Part shown: piece after piece, positions 34,283 through 45,678 of the stretch | Numbering within the stretch: position 1 is the first letter of the stretch | Layout of the letters: each line of letters starts with the position of its first letter | Assembly (NCBI RefSeq): GCF_001641265.1 | Contig: NW_020167532.1 | Span: 124,001-188,000 of the forward strand | Length of the DNA stretch: 64,000 nt | Reading direction: 5' to 3' | Source of the DNA: Pseudogymnoascus destructans | Taxonomy: Eukaryota > Ascomycota > Leotiomycetes > Thelebolales > Thelebolaceae | The notes under the pieces: generated by a model | The model's database searches: none | Seen by the model: the letters and a program-made list of their open reading frames with translations, nothing else | What the model was told of the DNA's origin: nothing | Program-made: the position numbers and the translations under genes

Positions 34283-37133
34283 TTAACCCTCCACACGTAC
34301 GTCAAGTTCTGCCTCATGTTGATATGTGACAATATCGAGGAATGTCGCACCTGGCCCCGAAGTTGTAGGAGGCTTCCGCGCCACAGATAGAGTACGATGC
34401 CTCTCCCAAATCTTGTATTTTTTCATGAACGCGTCGAACCACATGAACTCTGGGTCGTTTGGTTTGTCGACGGGTCTATTGACCACAATCTGGTGAAATC
34501 TGTTCGGGATCTGTTCGTACGCAGCGTCCCTGGTGGGGTTGATCCAAATGTTGCGGTCCGAAAACGGCACGTGCAATCTGGAAACACGCCTCAAGAGCTG
34601 GTCAAGCAAGTGCCCGCCGATTCCATGTCGCAAGCATTCTCGATGGACGTAGAATTGAATCATTGCGGTGGATCGGGATCGGCCATTGAAGGTACCACCA
34701 AATCCCAGACACCTTTCCACCATGGCGAATCCAACCACCTCATTAGACTTTGCAACACGGCTTCCGACAGGAGGGTCTCCTCGAATGGCGACAATGAACG
34801 GGTAAGAACATTTTCGTGTAGCCTCAAAGACAGCCTTGATGTTCTCTTCAGTAACTGGCTGCTGGTCTTCAGGAATGAAAGAATTCAAGACCCATTGATT
34901 GTAGATTGCTGTAATCCCAGGAACGTCTTTCATCTCCGCTGGGCGGACGTGTATAGCGATATATGGTTTTTCCGGAACGGCAGCTTCTCCCCAGTCGAAA
35001 GGTTGGACACCCAGTTGCATATTTGGTACAAAATAAGTATTCTTCCCCCGCTGGCGACGCCGAGCAATAGCTAGCTTCCGCGTCTGTCTTCGCTCCATTG
35101 CAGTATTTGAAGTCCATTCCTTTTGCTTCTCTTTATTATCTGTAGAGGGATCTGGAAATAATTAGAAGCAGGCTCGATATATGACAAGAGAACTTACTTG
35201 GAAAGGATTCAGGATGTTCAAGTGCATCCATAAACGAATTGACATTAATTGGGAAGCTTCCCATAAATTCCATCGCTTTGATATTGACAACGATAACTTC
35301 TTCCGGCAGATTCTCTTGCCAAACCTTCACAAAGGCGTTCAGAAACTCTTCCGTGACATCCAAATGCCACTCTTGGCCCGTGGGATCTGCGGTATAGAAA
35401 TAATTGTCATTAAGACTGTTGAGTCTAATAACATCGCCAGGGCATTCGGCCAACGCTGCGCCAATGAACTTCTTCACCGAAGCGTCGTCTTTGAAATCGT
35501 CATCGCTGATGCACAGGCTCTTGACCGGACCGGGCTTTCGAAGATCTGCCCACTCGCTCAAAGCATCACTTCCGTCTTTTTGGGCGGAGTGAGTTTTGAT
35601 AGAAGCGTCCGAATAAACTCTGGGTGCCACGTCTTTGACAAGCCCGCCATCGGTATGAAGAAAAAATCCAGTATTATATTCTTCTCCCTGACAGACATTT
35701 AACTGAGCTGAACCAGAGCTAGGCTGGGGCGGTTGCGTTATAACAGCCTCGAGTTCGGTTTTTGCCGCGATTGAAGCCTTTCGATTATCAACCAGGGGTA
35801 CACCTCCTATAGTATTGGAAGAATGGCCCGAAGTACTCTCATTTGGAATCGAAGCAGCCGTCGATTTGTTCAGAACAGAAGACTGTTGCGTATTCGATTT
35901 CTTGCCCCGAAGATGTGGCGGGATATAATGTGGCTTTGCTTCCTTTATCGACTGCTGGGAGCCATTTTCTTGAGAGGCAGCTGTATTTGCGTTGACCGGT
36001 GTCGGGCCCTTTTGTTCAGCAAGAATCTCGGTGCTTTCGACCGGAATTGAAGGTTCTCGTCGCAGATGGGGAGGCAATTTTATCGGAGCAAAACCAGCTC
36101 GGGATGCTACTGACTCATTTCGGGAATGAAGGCCAGGATTATCATAAATCTCCGTGCAATCCTCCTTGATGGTGACTTTGGAATTGACGAGAGAACTTGG
36201 AACTTGAGTTTCCCTGAGATGGAATGGGAAAATATGAATAGGTGACCCAGCTGAACTGGGGTTTGACGAAGTGATTGCAATAGGGGAGGCCAGTCTATTT
36301 GACGTTGCTCTGAACCCAACTGCCAAGAGAGGACTGTTGCTTGAGGATACAACATTCCCTTGCCATTTTGGTTCTCCTGGCGAGGTGGTTTCCCCCATAG
36401 AACTAGGCAAGCCTTTCTGCTGTTGAACTGGCATCTGATCCGAGCTGGATAGAGACGCATTGGCATTGACAGAGGGGGGTATCGGTGGTGAGATTGGGCT
36501 TTTTTTGAAGATCTGTCTGTTATCCGCAGAAGATTTGGGAGTCTGAATAATATTGCCCCTTCGCAGGTGTGGGGGTAATTTATGTCTTGGGGTTTCTGCC
36601 AACTTCACTTCGGAGTCGACTTGAGGAGTAGCAATAACCAGCTTGGTTCCCGTTTGTGGATGGGGTGTCAACACATTGGTAATGACAGGTGTCTGTGGCT
36701 CTATACTCCCCGTACTATCTGTTCTTGTAGATTGAGCCACGGGTTCGGTTGTGTCGGTCACTGTGTTGGTGTTCTCTTTGGCCAGAGTTCCAACGTTGGA
36801 ACCGTATGACCCCGGACTAAAGTCTGGCTTGGGAGGGAGCGCCTCCGAAACATTGTGATCAATTCGCTGTCTCCTCATGTGAGGTGGAACCCGCTCAGCG
36901 TTTGTCAAGACTTCTTGGATATGCGCTGCGCTGGGGTGACTTTGATGAGGCGGTATTGGACTGGATTGCACCACAGCGGCTTTTGTCAAGACTTCTTGAC
37001 TATGTGCTGCACTGGTTCGCCTTAAATAAGGAGGTATTGGACTGGGCTTCATTGAGGCAACTTGTGTCGAGACTTCTTGATTCTGTGTAGAATTTGGGCG
37101 CCTTAAGTGAGGCGGTATTGGGTTTGGATGCAT
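34283..37133 (-). CDS. PPHLR-repeat protein fused to a C-terminal GNAT acetyltransferase domain
   Basis: Exons 37133-35198 and 35139-34283. The 58-bp intron has donor GTAAGT and acceptor CTACAG, and its phase joins SFP-N-NKEKQK; 930 aa. The open frame extends upstream to TTG, so the first ATG (MHPNPIPPHLRRP) is chosen. The N-terminal 90 residues hold four 22-27-residue repeats with IPPHLRR/IPPYLRR/IPPHQSH/VPPHMRR. Further copies lie downstream (KLPPHLRRGN, KLPPHLRRE, YIPPHLRGKK). The last ~230 residues are a GNAT fold with the acetyl-CoA loop RHGIGGHLL (motif A IQFYVHRECLRHGIGG), in which the R/QxxGxG signature is intact. The substrate is unknown. The two parts are one gene by splicing, not two. 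Confidence 0.85.
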
Positions 37134-37708
37134 TGCAACAGGATTGCTCCAGTATGCAAAGCGTGGTGTAGAAGTTAAGAGCTTCTTCGTATGTGGTGAT
37201 AAGTATTTGTAACCCGTAAAACTTTGTGATGGAGAGGTTGGTTGAATGTTCTCAGATTGAGTTCGTTGACAAAGAGAGTAGCAGTATTTGCTACCACTTG
37301 AATAAGTTACCCCAATCAAGCGATAACCTTGATAGACCCAAATTCACTCATCGATAATCTCCATAACCATGATAGACCCAAATTCACTCCAATTATTTCT
37401 GGCGGGGATGAGCTGGTTATATTACCATGGCCTCGCCAGCAAATTTACAATCGAACAAAGCAACTCTTATAAATTACAAGTCAAAAAGATGAAATTATTA
37501 TAATAATTGCATTTATAACGCCACTGCCTTGTCTTAGAGATTCTACAAACATTGAAAAATGGACGCTGTGGTATTATAACTTCAGCACTGTTCCTGTAAC
37601 TGAGCCATAGGAACTGGGCACGGCTACGGGCCACGTGACCATATATCGCTTAACTTCCTGAACATGGGAAGTTATCAACTCAAAAGGTTCCACCACCAGA
37701 CGACAACG
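37134..37708. promoter_or_regulatory. Divergent promoter region of the GNAT gene and ARL2
   Basis: About 575 bp between two divergent ATGs, AT-rich around 37430-37550. GATAGACCCAAATTCACTC is directly repeated at 37333 and 37371. No core element can be assigned with confidence. Confidence 0.5.
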
Positions 37709-38545
37709 ATGTTGTCCATATTAAGAAAGGCGCGTTTGAAGGACAAAGAGATGCGCATATTGATGCTGTACGAACACTTTTGCTTTGTTTCTTTCCAGAT
37801 GCTGACGTTTGTAGTGGTCTTGACAATGCGGGGAAAACGACCATTGTGAAGAAGATAATGGGAGAAGCTGTTAATAGCGTCAGCCCAACTCTAGGCTTCA
37901 TCATTAAGACCATAGATTATGAGGGGTGAGCAAAAACGATAAAAAAGCCCCGTATTTTTGCTGACCGGTTGCAAGATATAAACTTAATATTTGTTTGCAT
38001 TCCGGCCCACGTCTTGTGAATAGTCCCAACACTAACGTTAACGTCAAGGGGATGTTGGTGGCCAAAAAACCTTGAGATCATACTGGAGAAATTACTTTGA
38101 AAAGACCGACGCCCTCATCTGGGTGGTTGACGCGACCGATCGTCTGCGTGTTGAAGACTGTAGGGCCGAATTACACGGCCTGTTGCAAGAGGAAGTTCGT
38201 CAGCGATCCCCTTTGCCCGTGTTCCCCTTTGCCCGTGTTCGTGCCAACGCTGACACCATGTGTTTTCCTAGAGGCTGTCTGGAGCGAGTCTCCTGGTCTT
38301 CGCGAACAAGACAGATGTCAATGGCTGTATGGATGAGACAGAAATCCAAGAGGTTTGCGCACGATACTTATCCCGTATGCGAAAGTCATCCGCTAATGGA
38401 AGATCATGGTTAGGGCTTGCGGCTAGATGAGATCCGATCCCATAAATGGCACATCATTCGTTGCAGCGCCGTTACAGGTGCAAACCTCAACGAAGGGCTA
38501 GCTTGGGTGGTTAACGATGCAAAAGCTAGACTTTTCTTGTTCTGA
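37709..38545 (+). CDS. ARL2: ARL2 (Alp41/Cin4) small GTPase, six exons
   Basis: Exons 37709-37767, 37815-37925, 37976-37992 (17 bp), 38049-38194, 38272-38352 and 38414-38545, all in phase; 181 aa, the usual ARL2 length. It has P-loop GLDNAGKT, switch I SPTLGF, switch II WDVGGQ, NKTD and CSAVTG. RSYWRNYFEKTDALIWVVD is diagnostic of ARL2. The N-terminus MLSILRKA lacks Gly2, so no N-myristoylation is expected. ARL2 works with tubulin cofactors in tubulin folding and microtubule stability. Intron 4 holds a direct duplication of CTTTGCCCGTGTTC. No frameshift or stop was found, so it is a functional gene rather than a pseudogene despite the short exons. Confidence 0.93.
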
Positions 38546-39176
38546 ACCATATAATTCAAGCAGTTCTTGTTGTCATGGCTACCCGGACGACATCCACTGG
38601 AGTGGACGAAACAGGTTCTGGAGCTATGAGGTCAAGCGGCTCCGTAGTCGTTCGTACAGTACTCCGTATCTCGGGGGTTGTCCAGGGACAACGCGCCAGC
38701 GACAACTCCCCTCGCGCTAAGGGCGAAATGGCCAAGACATAAACAAAACATGGAGGGGTGCATTTCAGACAATTGAGGAACACCAGAATCGGTGGTGGAA
38801 TGAAGCACAAAAAATACCAATTTTACGGGATATACTGGTGAAAATAGAATCAGGACCCAAGAATATTTTATATTGCCTGTGCGATTCTTGGATCGAGTCC
38901 CCCTATGTCGGATGCTGGTCGGTGTTCTGCGGGCGGCCTTTGCCAAGACCTGCGATTAGTGACGCTTATATCGAACCTAAATAGATTGAAGCAAGTACAA
39001 CCGACCGTTGCTTCCAGCTCTTGATCGCATCTTGTCAACTTTGAGAAAGACTCTAGCTTATAGCGAGCGCTGCCGTCATACTTGAACAACCTGCTATTTT
39101 GTGTATTCAACTGCATTGCTGTGTATCTGCGAATGTGTTACGAACATCACTAAAACACCCGTCACCTTTTCCCACC
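38546..39176. other. Intergenic between tandem genes
   Basis: 3' flank of ARL2 and promoter/leader of the DUF4045 gene. Contains TACTCCGTA near 38660. No gene was seen. Confidence 0.6.
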
Positions 39177-42100
39177 ATGCCTTCGACAGCAGAGACCGAT
39201 GCCGAGGATATAAATGACTTCTTGAAGCGTATCCAGGAACTGGGCATCAAGCGCGACCAGGAGGATGAGGAGCGGAACAAAAAACTGGAGGAGGAGATTC
39301 TGCAGGGACGAAAAGAACGGCAAGCCCGCCGGGCTGGTTCGTGTTGCCCATGTCTTTGCAATTCACATTCAATGTTGCCCATAGTCTTGTCCTGTCTCAC
39401 TAACACCACAACAACACAGAACGCGCTAGATCTATATCCCCAATAAAGGACTCTATTACCAATACTCCACCGCCATATAAACCTGCCTCCGCTGAAACTC
39501 GCACCCAATCGCCGAAAGCAGCCTTGACTCCATCTCCAGGACTTCAACGCCCGTCTCAATTATCAAATCGAGAGCAACTGCTCGACGACACCATGGGCCG
39601 CCTAACTGGCGAAGAACCACCTACGAAAGATCATGGCCCATCACCAATTAGTCGCAGCAGCGATATCCCAGACAAAAACGTCGTTCATACCATATCTGTC
39701 AGGGCCTCGCCCTCAAGCGCGATGCCGTCAAGAAGCCCAACTCTTTCGTGGCAGCGTAGGCCAAATTCACAATCACCGGTTCGATCAAGCACGCGACCGT
39801 TTTCCATGATTGCAGGCGAAACAACTGCACGTTCTCCAATTGAGAAATCCGAACCACCGTCCAGGGACGCGGCGCCAATGGACCGCAACAAAATAGCACA
39901 ATCACTTGCGTCGAAAGATCCCACATGGTTCCGACAAACTTCTGACGGAGGGCAAGGCTCTGCCGCATATCGAAAGACACAAGTCGAGGTTAAAGACGTG
40001 GACCAAGCCATACCAAACATCCACCGCGTGGGATTGCCAGGGATGTCACATACTCCGACCAGAGAGTATAGTGATAGTTCTGACGTCAAGGAAACAAAAC
40101 AAGCGGATATCGATCGATCATCTTCACCTTCGAGAGCTAGCTCATCTACTAAAGACAGTATAACTCAGAGCAGCGCATATGGTTCAACGACCAGTCGGAC
40201 TGGATTTGTGTCACCGATGCCCGCGACCAGTGCACAGCGGTTTCCTCAACCAGGATCAATAACTGCATCGGAGGGCAATATAGACCAACCAGTTTCTACT
40301 CGCAATCTCGCCATGTCCCCTTCCCAGGGCCGCATCTCGCCAGAGAGGATGGACCGGCCAATATCACCCACTAAAGGAATGGGAGGGTTTGTCCAGAGTG
40401 CAATGATGAAAAGATCTGATAGTGTAAATAAGAGATGGAGTGTACAGTCACCTGGCGGCTTGACTCGTGGCAACTCTACCGTAAGTAACCGGAATAACCA
40501 GGAACTTTCTTCCAGGACACCCCTGGGCAACATCTTGAATTCTCCCACACGAGAACCACGCCCCAGCAGTTTGAGTCGAGAGAATACTCCAATATCTAGG
40601 CCAAGTTCTAGTCATAGCAATGCTACAGTCATCCTTGAGGGCGCCCGCCAAGGAAGATCAGGCGCTCAATGGGGCTCTGAATCGGAAGTTATTCTAGACG
40701 GGGACTTTGTAAAGCCAGGTATATCAGCTTCGCAGCTTCAAGCGTCATCGGATGCACATTCTGGGAGGCAAGTTGACCGGCCAGAGAACTCAGCACTCAG
40801 TGTGAGCCCTCCTCCAAGCCCTCCCAAGTCCACAGACACGCGCAGATGGAGTCCCACGAAGTCCAGCTGGCTTGAAAGCGCTTTAAACAAACCAGAATCT
40901 CCGAAGCCCAAGCCAGCCCCCCCTCCTCAACAGCCTAGTTGGATGTCAGAAATTAGCAAAGCCAAGCAAAAGGTTCCAACAACGGAAACATCGAAGAAAC
41001 CATCAGGCCACAAACACCAGGTGAGCATCGGAGGCTTACTGAGATCGCCACCAATGGGAGGAATTGCGCAGCCTTTAAGTGTTGGAGGATTACCAGCAGG
41101 GTTCTCAAGCGGTACTTCCCCAATAAGCCAGACAAACAAAGCATCGGATGCTGCTCCCAAAACAAAGACCGACAACGGTGACGTATCAAGCAAGGTATCG
41201 CCTGAAGCTTCAAAAACAGCCACTCCTAAAACGACCGAAACCAAGCCTACGGCGCCTATAGCTATTAAACCCTCATCGCCGGTCATTGGTAAAACCAAAC
41301 CAGAAACTCCGCCTAAAAAGGACTTCATTTTGAATTCAAAGCCAAAGCAGGTACTTCCACCTGCTGACAAGGACGAACCGGAATTCAAGAATGTGTTCGG
41401 CCAGCTTCGACGCACTAAGACTCAAAATTATGTCGCCCCTGATGAGCTCAAAGACAATATACTTCGTGGGAAAGCAGGGCTGAGCTTAACTGGTGGCCCA
41501 AAGAAAACCGAGCGTAGAGACGAATTTAAGGATGCTATCCTGAAAAAGAAGGAAGATTTCAAGAAAGCACAATTAGAGGGGACCGGAGTTACGAAGTCCA
41601 CAACTCCAATTCAAGCTGAGCTTCCTGAAGCCTTGCGCAAGAAGGCACAGCTAGGTGGGGCCGGTGCCACACAGTCCACACTTCCTCCTGTTCAGGCCCA
41701 GCCTCCCGAAGCCTTGCTCAAGAAGGCAAATTTGGGAAGGGTCAATACGGTGGTACCTGGAACTCGAAACAACACTGTTTCTGGCAAAGGGTTATCCGAC
41801 ACTCTATCAAAAAACAACCTACCTTACAATTCTCCGAAGCCCAAAATATCACTAGAGGCTAATTCTCCTACGGCATCCCAAGGAAAACTTGCCGGACGCT
41901 TCAACCCAGCCCTGGCTGGCATGCTGGCGAGGGGTCCGCCCCCAAAGCCAGCAGGGTCAAGCAGAAAAGTGAGCTCTAATTTGGAAACTGCCAGTCGACT
42001 AGCAGCATCCAAGGGGCCTGAGAAGCAAGATGGGCCACAGTTAACCCACATGACTAAGGGCCGCGCAAGAGGACCGCGCAGGAAGGCTCCGTCTACAGTT

Positions 42101-42229
42101 ACTCAAGGAAAGGCATCGGAAGCTGCCGTCTCACCGCCGTTGAAGTCGCCTGGGTTGTCGCTCGTTCCTTCGTCTCCACTGGCGCGGAGAAGCACGGTTC
42201 CTGCCTCCTATGGTGTGATGAGCTGGTAA
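39177..42229 (+). CDS. DUF4045 protein, no gelsolin repeats in this model
   Basis: Exons 39177-39336 and 39420-42229 (83-bp intron, CACTAAC branch, ACACAG acceptor; split Glu codon); 989 aa. The N-terminus is an acidic/basic coiled coil (DFLKRIQELGIKRDQEDEER ending in GRKERQARRAERARSISP). A very long Ser/Pro-rich disordered region follows. Near the end is the DUF4045 core (NVFGQLRRTKTQNYVAPDEL, KDNILRGKAGLSLTGG, DEFKDAILKKKEDF). Related fungal proteins, as I recall, often continue into gelsolin/villin-type repeats, but here the frame stops at ASYGVMSW and only 584 bp separate it from the next gene. The stop is inside a donor-like sequence (TG|GTAAGA), so a further exon cannot be excluded. Function is unknown, perhaps actin-linked. 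Confidence 0.83.
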
Positions 42230-42813
42230 GAGGTGGGTATCATGGTGCATTTTAGGGGTTTTGGGGTTTAGGGGTGGGGGAGTGTTTTGTTTTGCTAGGG
42301 CAGGGTTCTGGCGCGATGGATAGGATGGAACTTGTATGATAAATGTATATAAGAGATTATGGAAAACTATGCATTTTTGTAGAGTAGGACTATGGATATT
42401 GGCGTATACCAATAGATATCAAAATCAATTGCTCTGATCAAATTTTACTACGCTTTGCATATTGTGTTGTATTCTACTTAGGCTACACAAGTGTATATCT
42501 ATAAAAAAACTCGTCAGTGCCAGATTTGGCAACAGCAACGTAGAGCAAGCAATGAATGGTAAAGGTTGACTTTGGTTGCAAGCAGCACCAGTTGTTGTAT
42601 AATACTAGGTGTAACTCCTGTGCAAACTCCTATGTAATAATGTGAGCGCCAATTAACAACGCTCCAGCCTACTTCAGTATGAACAATGTTGTCAGCTGCT
42701 CTTAGAATACCCCCCCTCTATAGCAAAAACAATCATCATCACGCCACCCCGCTTTGAAAAATCCACCCCCAACGCCGCGTGTACTCCATTACAAACATAA
42801 CAACAAGCGTCTA
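42230..42813. other. Intergenic between convergent genes
   Basis: AT-rich 3' flanks. No open frame with family features that could complete the DUF4045 gene. Confidence 0.6.
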
Positions 42814-44871
42814 TCAAAGAAGTACACTCATCCCAGGTCTCGCAATCTCAAAGTGGCATCCCAACTTCTCCTGCTGCTCATACTCGTTCATCTCCCTCAG
42901 TATAGTATCCTCAGCAGGTTCATTATCATCCAAGTTATCCTTGACGTGGATAATCACAATCTTCAATCCCTCTAACATTCCCTCCAAGTTAGGCGTTCTC
43001 AATGGCGTCTTCATGCCGTCACCGCTTAGTTCAGGAGCCATATGGGCAATGTCTCCTCTCAGCGAAGTCAATGGGGTCTGATAGGTCTGAGAGGGCTGAG
43101 AGGGCTTATGTTTAGGACTAAATGGTGACTCTGGCTGAGATATATCCCGTCCTGATGGTCGTGGGTCACGCGCTTCTAACTCGAAGGAATCGAGCTGCAT
43201 AAGTCCAGCATTTGGTGGGTGTGGTAGGGCTCGGGTGTGAGGGCTCACATTCGCCTCATCCTTTCTGTGGGCTTTGCGAATGACTTCTCTTGCTGTCCAT
43301 GGTTCAGAATTCCGCTTCATCGCCGGACTTGGCATATCTGCCTCCAACCCTGCGGATGAGCCGGCTGCCGACAAGGTCTGAGATACTCGCTTCCGCTTGC
43401 GAAGGTCGCTCGGGGATTGAGCTGCGCCAAGGGAGCCGGACGAGAGTCTCGTTGTGCGGGCAATGTCGACGTGGCCAGCTAAGGCTATAAGTTCTTCTAT
43501 CAGGAAGCGGGGTGCGAGGTGCCCAAAAAGAGTGTCGTCAGGCCGGTAGTCAGCGTATGAGCACTCGATAAAGATTGCCTTGAGTGTGCCATTTGCTATC
43601 TTTGGAGCGGCATCGGTCCAGACTTGGTGATTGCGAGGCGAGAGGGAAATACTGTCAGGTTCGACATCGCCGAAAATCAATACTTCACGCCCAGTCTTAA
43701 TGTCTCGGATGAAATAGGCCGAAGAGTCATAAACGCATATACCGTCTTGACCGGCTGGATGTGACGAGTATTGTTGGCGAGGCGCCGGTGTAGAGTTTGA
43801 GGAAGATCGTTGCATAGCAGTTGCATCAATGCTATCGTGGGAAATGCGGCCATGTCCGACGGATGAACCTCGATGCCAGTGGTTTTCCATACAGTGGCCA
43901 TGACTGACTGACCAAGTCTTGATGCTCAGTCCCTCGCATATCTCAACATAGCCTCTACTTTCTGCATTACCAAGGGCCGCTGATCCTCCTTCCATAAGAC
44001 GCATGTAGGTAACCAGTCCAGCGCCGTCATTTTCGTCTGAAAGGTTGGGCCAGATGACGTTGTTGAATATGTGATTCTTAAACGCTGATATCGTCGAAGG
44101 AAGTGCAGCAATACGTTTTGGCCTGACACCAGGTAATGCGGCGGTATTTACAACCAAGCCGGATATATGGTCTAGATGTGGATGAGTGATGAGATAGGTA
44201 TCGACGATGGCTTTAGTTACGTGGCCTGCATTCGCCTTCGCCGATATGTGAGGCAGCTCAAGGCCAGAGAATGCTCCCGAAGTAAGGAAGGACTTCTCGT
44301 TTACCTGCTTCCGCTCTGGAAGATGCTCCTCTATGATCCTTGCGATGCTCGACAGATGGGTTCCGGCATCAACAGCTAAGACGGAGCCCTTCTTCCAGTC
44401 CTCAGACAAGGAACGCACGAGGAATGCGGTTGTATTATCCTCTAGCGGACCCCCAGTGGACCCCTATGTACGCAGATTAGTATGATGCCCAAAAGAGTCA
44501 TCTTGAGGTATCTCATGGAGCGATTAAAGTCAAGATTGAACAGGAGCGACACCAGCAGCCATCGTCGTCTGGCAGGTGGCAAGTCACGTGCCAATGGGAA
44601 TGGGAACGACAACAGGATTGAGCAGCGCAATATTAGAAGACAAACGCAGGGAGACCAAGATCAATAGTAGGATTGAGACAAGACGGGATATGGTCAAACG
44701 GATAGTTTACCAAATTGGCCATTCCCCACATATAGGGCTGGCCGTGAGACAAGATGCAAGGCAGGGTTCCCATCGAGAAGCAAGACCAGGAGGGACGCTG
44801 GAAGCAAACAATTGCACTAGACTCACCAGGACTATAACCTGCAATGCAGGTGTCTCTTCTCCTTCGCCCAT
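42814..44871 (-). CDS. PDE1: Low-affinity cAMP phosphodiesterase, class II (PDE1)
   Basis: Exons 44871-44827 (15 codons) and 44463-42814, joined in phase 0 across a 363-bp intron (donor GTGAGT, acceptor CATAG); 564 aa. The joint gives QVIVLGSTGGPLEDNTTAFL, the start of class II phosphodiesterases. The open frame of exon 2 begins with GTG and is not a true start. The metal-binding signature is THPHLDHISG, with VSHGHCMENH and IFGDVEPD downstream; IFIECSYADYRPDDTLFGHL is also family-typical. The enzyme hydrolyses cAMP in the cytosol and dampens PKA signalling. A disordered insert (about 43080-43400) rich in Ser/Pro separates catalytic segments. Confidence 0.94.
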
Positions 44872-45678
44872 GGATCCGTATCCGTTGGTGTTGTCGACGA
44901 TGCCTAGTTTCCAGCCAGCCCAGACCGCCTAAGATGAGGAAAGCTGGATTAACGCGTCGGTTGAGGCTCTAGACGATCTGCAAGCAGCCGTTTCCGGGAC
45001 CCAGAGCCTTTGAAACGGTGTCTGCGGGTTTCTTTCACTCGCTGTATTAAACAATTCGCGGTGTATTTTCCAATGAACTTGTAAGTACAAGGGTAATGGA
45101 ATGGTGGTGAGGAGTGGGAAGGTAGGAAGGTGCGTTGCCTTCCGTGCCTTTGAACCCCTGGTATGGAAGGTGCAGCCTACCGAGGAGCCGCAACTTCCAA
45201 GGAAGGAGTGACCAGCCACAGCCTGGGAGAGATGCAGAATGTCTTCAAATCATCATGATACTTATTGACAATCTATGGATGATGTACAGTAGGTAAAATT
45301 TGTGGGATTCGTCTGAGAAATTATCACAGGAGGGATTCTGGGCGATACTGATTCTGGGGAGGTACAAACGGAGATAATTCGGTGGCTTACACCCTCCTTG
45401 GCATGTTCGTGGATGTGCTCCCTGGCCTTCGTATCATGTATATTACACCGTCACCATGTGATTTATGCTTATATTTAGCTGCAAATCGAGCTGTTTCGAG
45501 AGATAAAAATACAACGTTGAATTCAAATTACTACTAATTCAGAACCAACGCGAAACAAAAAATCTAGTGAACTCCTAAAGCCAGAGCTGCATGAATTAGA
45601 ATCAGTCTTTCTGTCAGTGTTAATCACCTATGCGACGTGTTAGTCGTCCCTGTGTCCCGTAAGCTACTAGTCTGTAGT
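44872..45678. other. Intergenic: PDE1 promoter/leader and branchpoint-protein 3' flank
   Basis: About 800 bp. A minus-strand open frame (44929-45219) begins with GTG and lies in the likely PDE1 leader. No gene was supported. Confidence 0.6.

Noticed and set aside
34283..35098. Stand-alone GNAT gene starting at 35098
   Set aside because: A GTAAGT donor at 35197 and acceptor at 35140 join it in phase to the upstream PPHLR frame; the intron is of normal size.
37664..38545. ARL2 as a broken pseudogene (GTPase pieces in different frames)
   Set aside because: Five introns with good GT..AG sites restore one full-length frame with every G motif intact.
44929..45219. Minus-strand frame between MSL5 and PDE1
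   Set aside because: Starts with GTG, no family match; it is most likely PDE1 leader.
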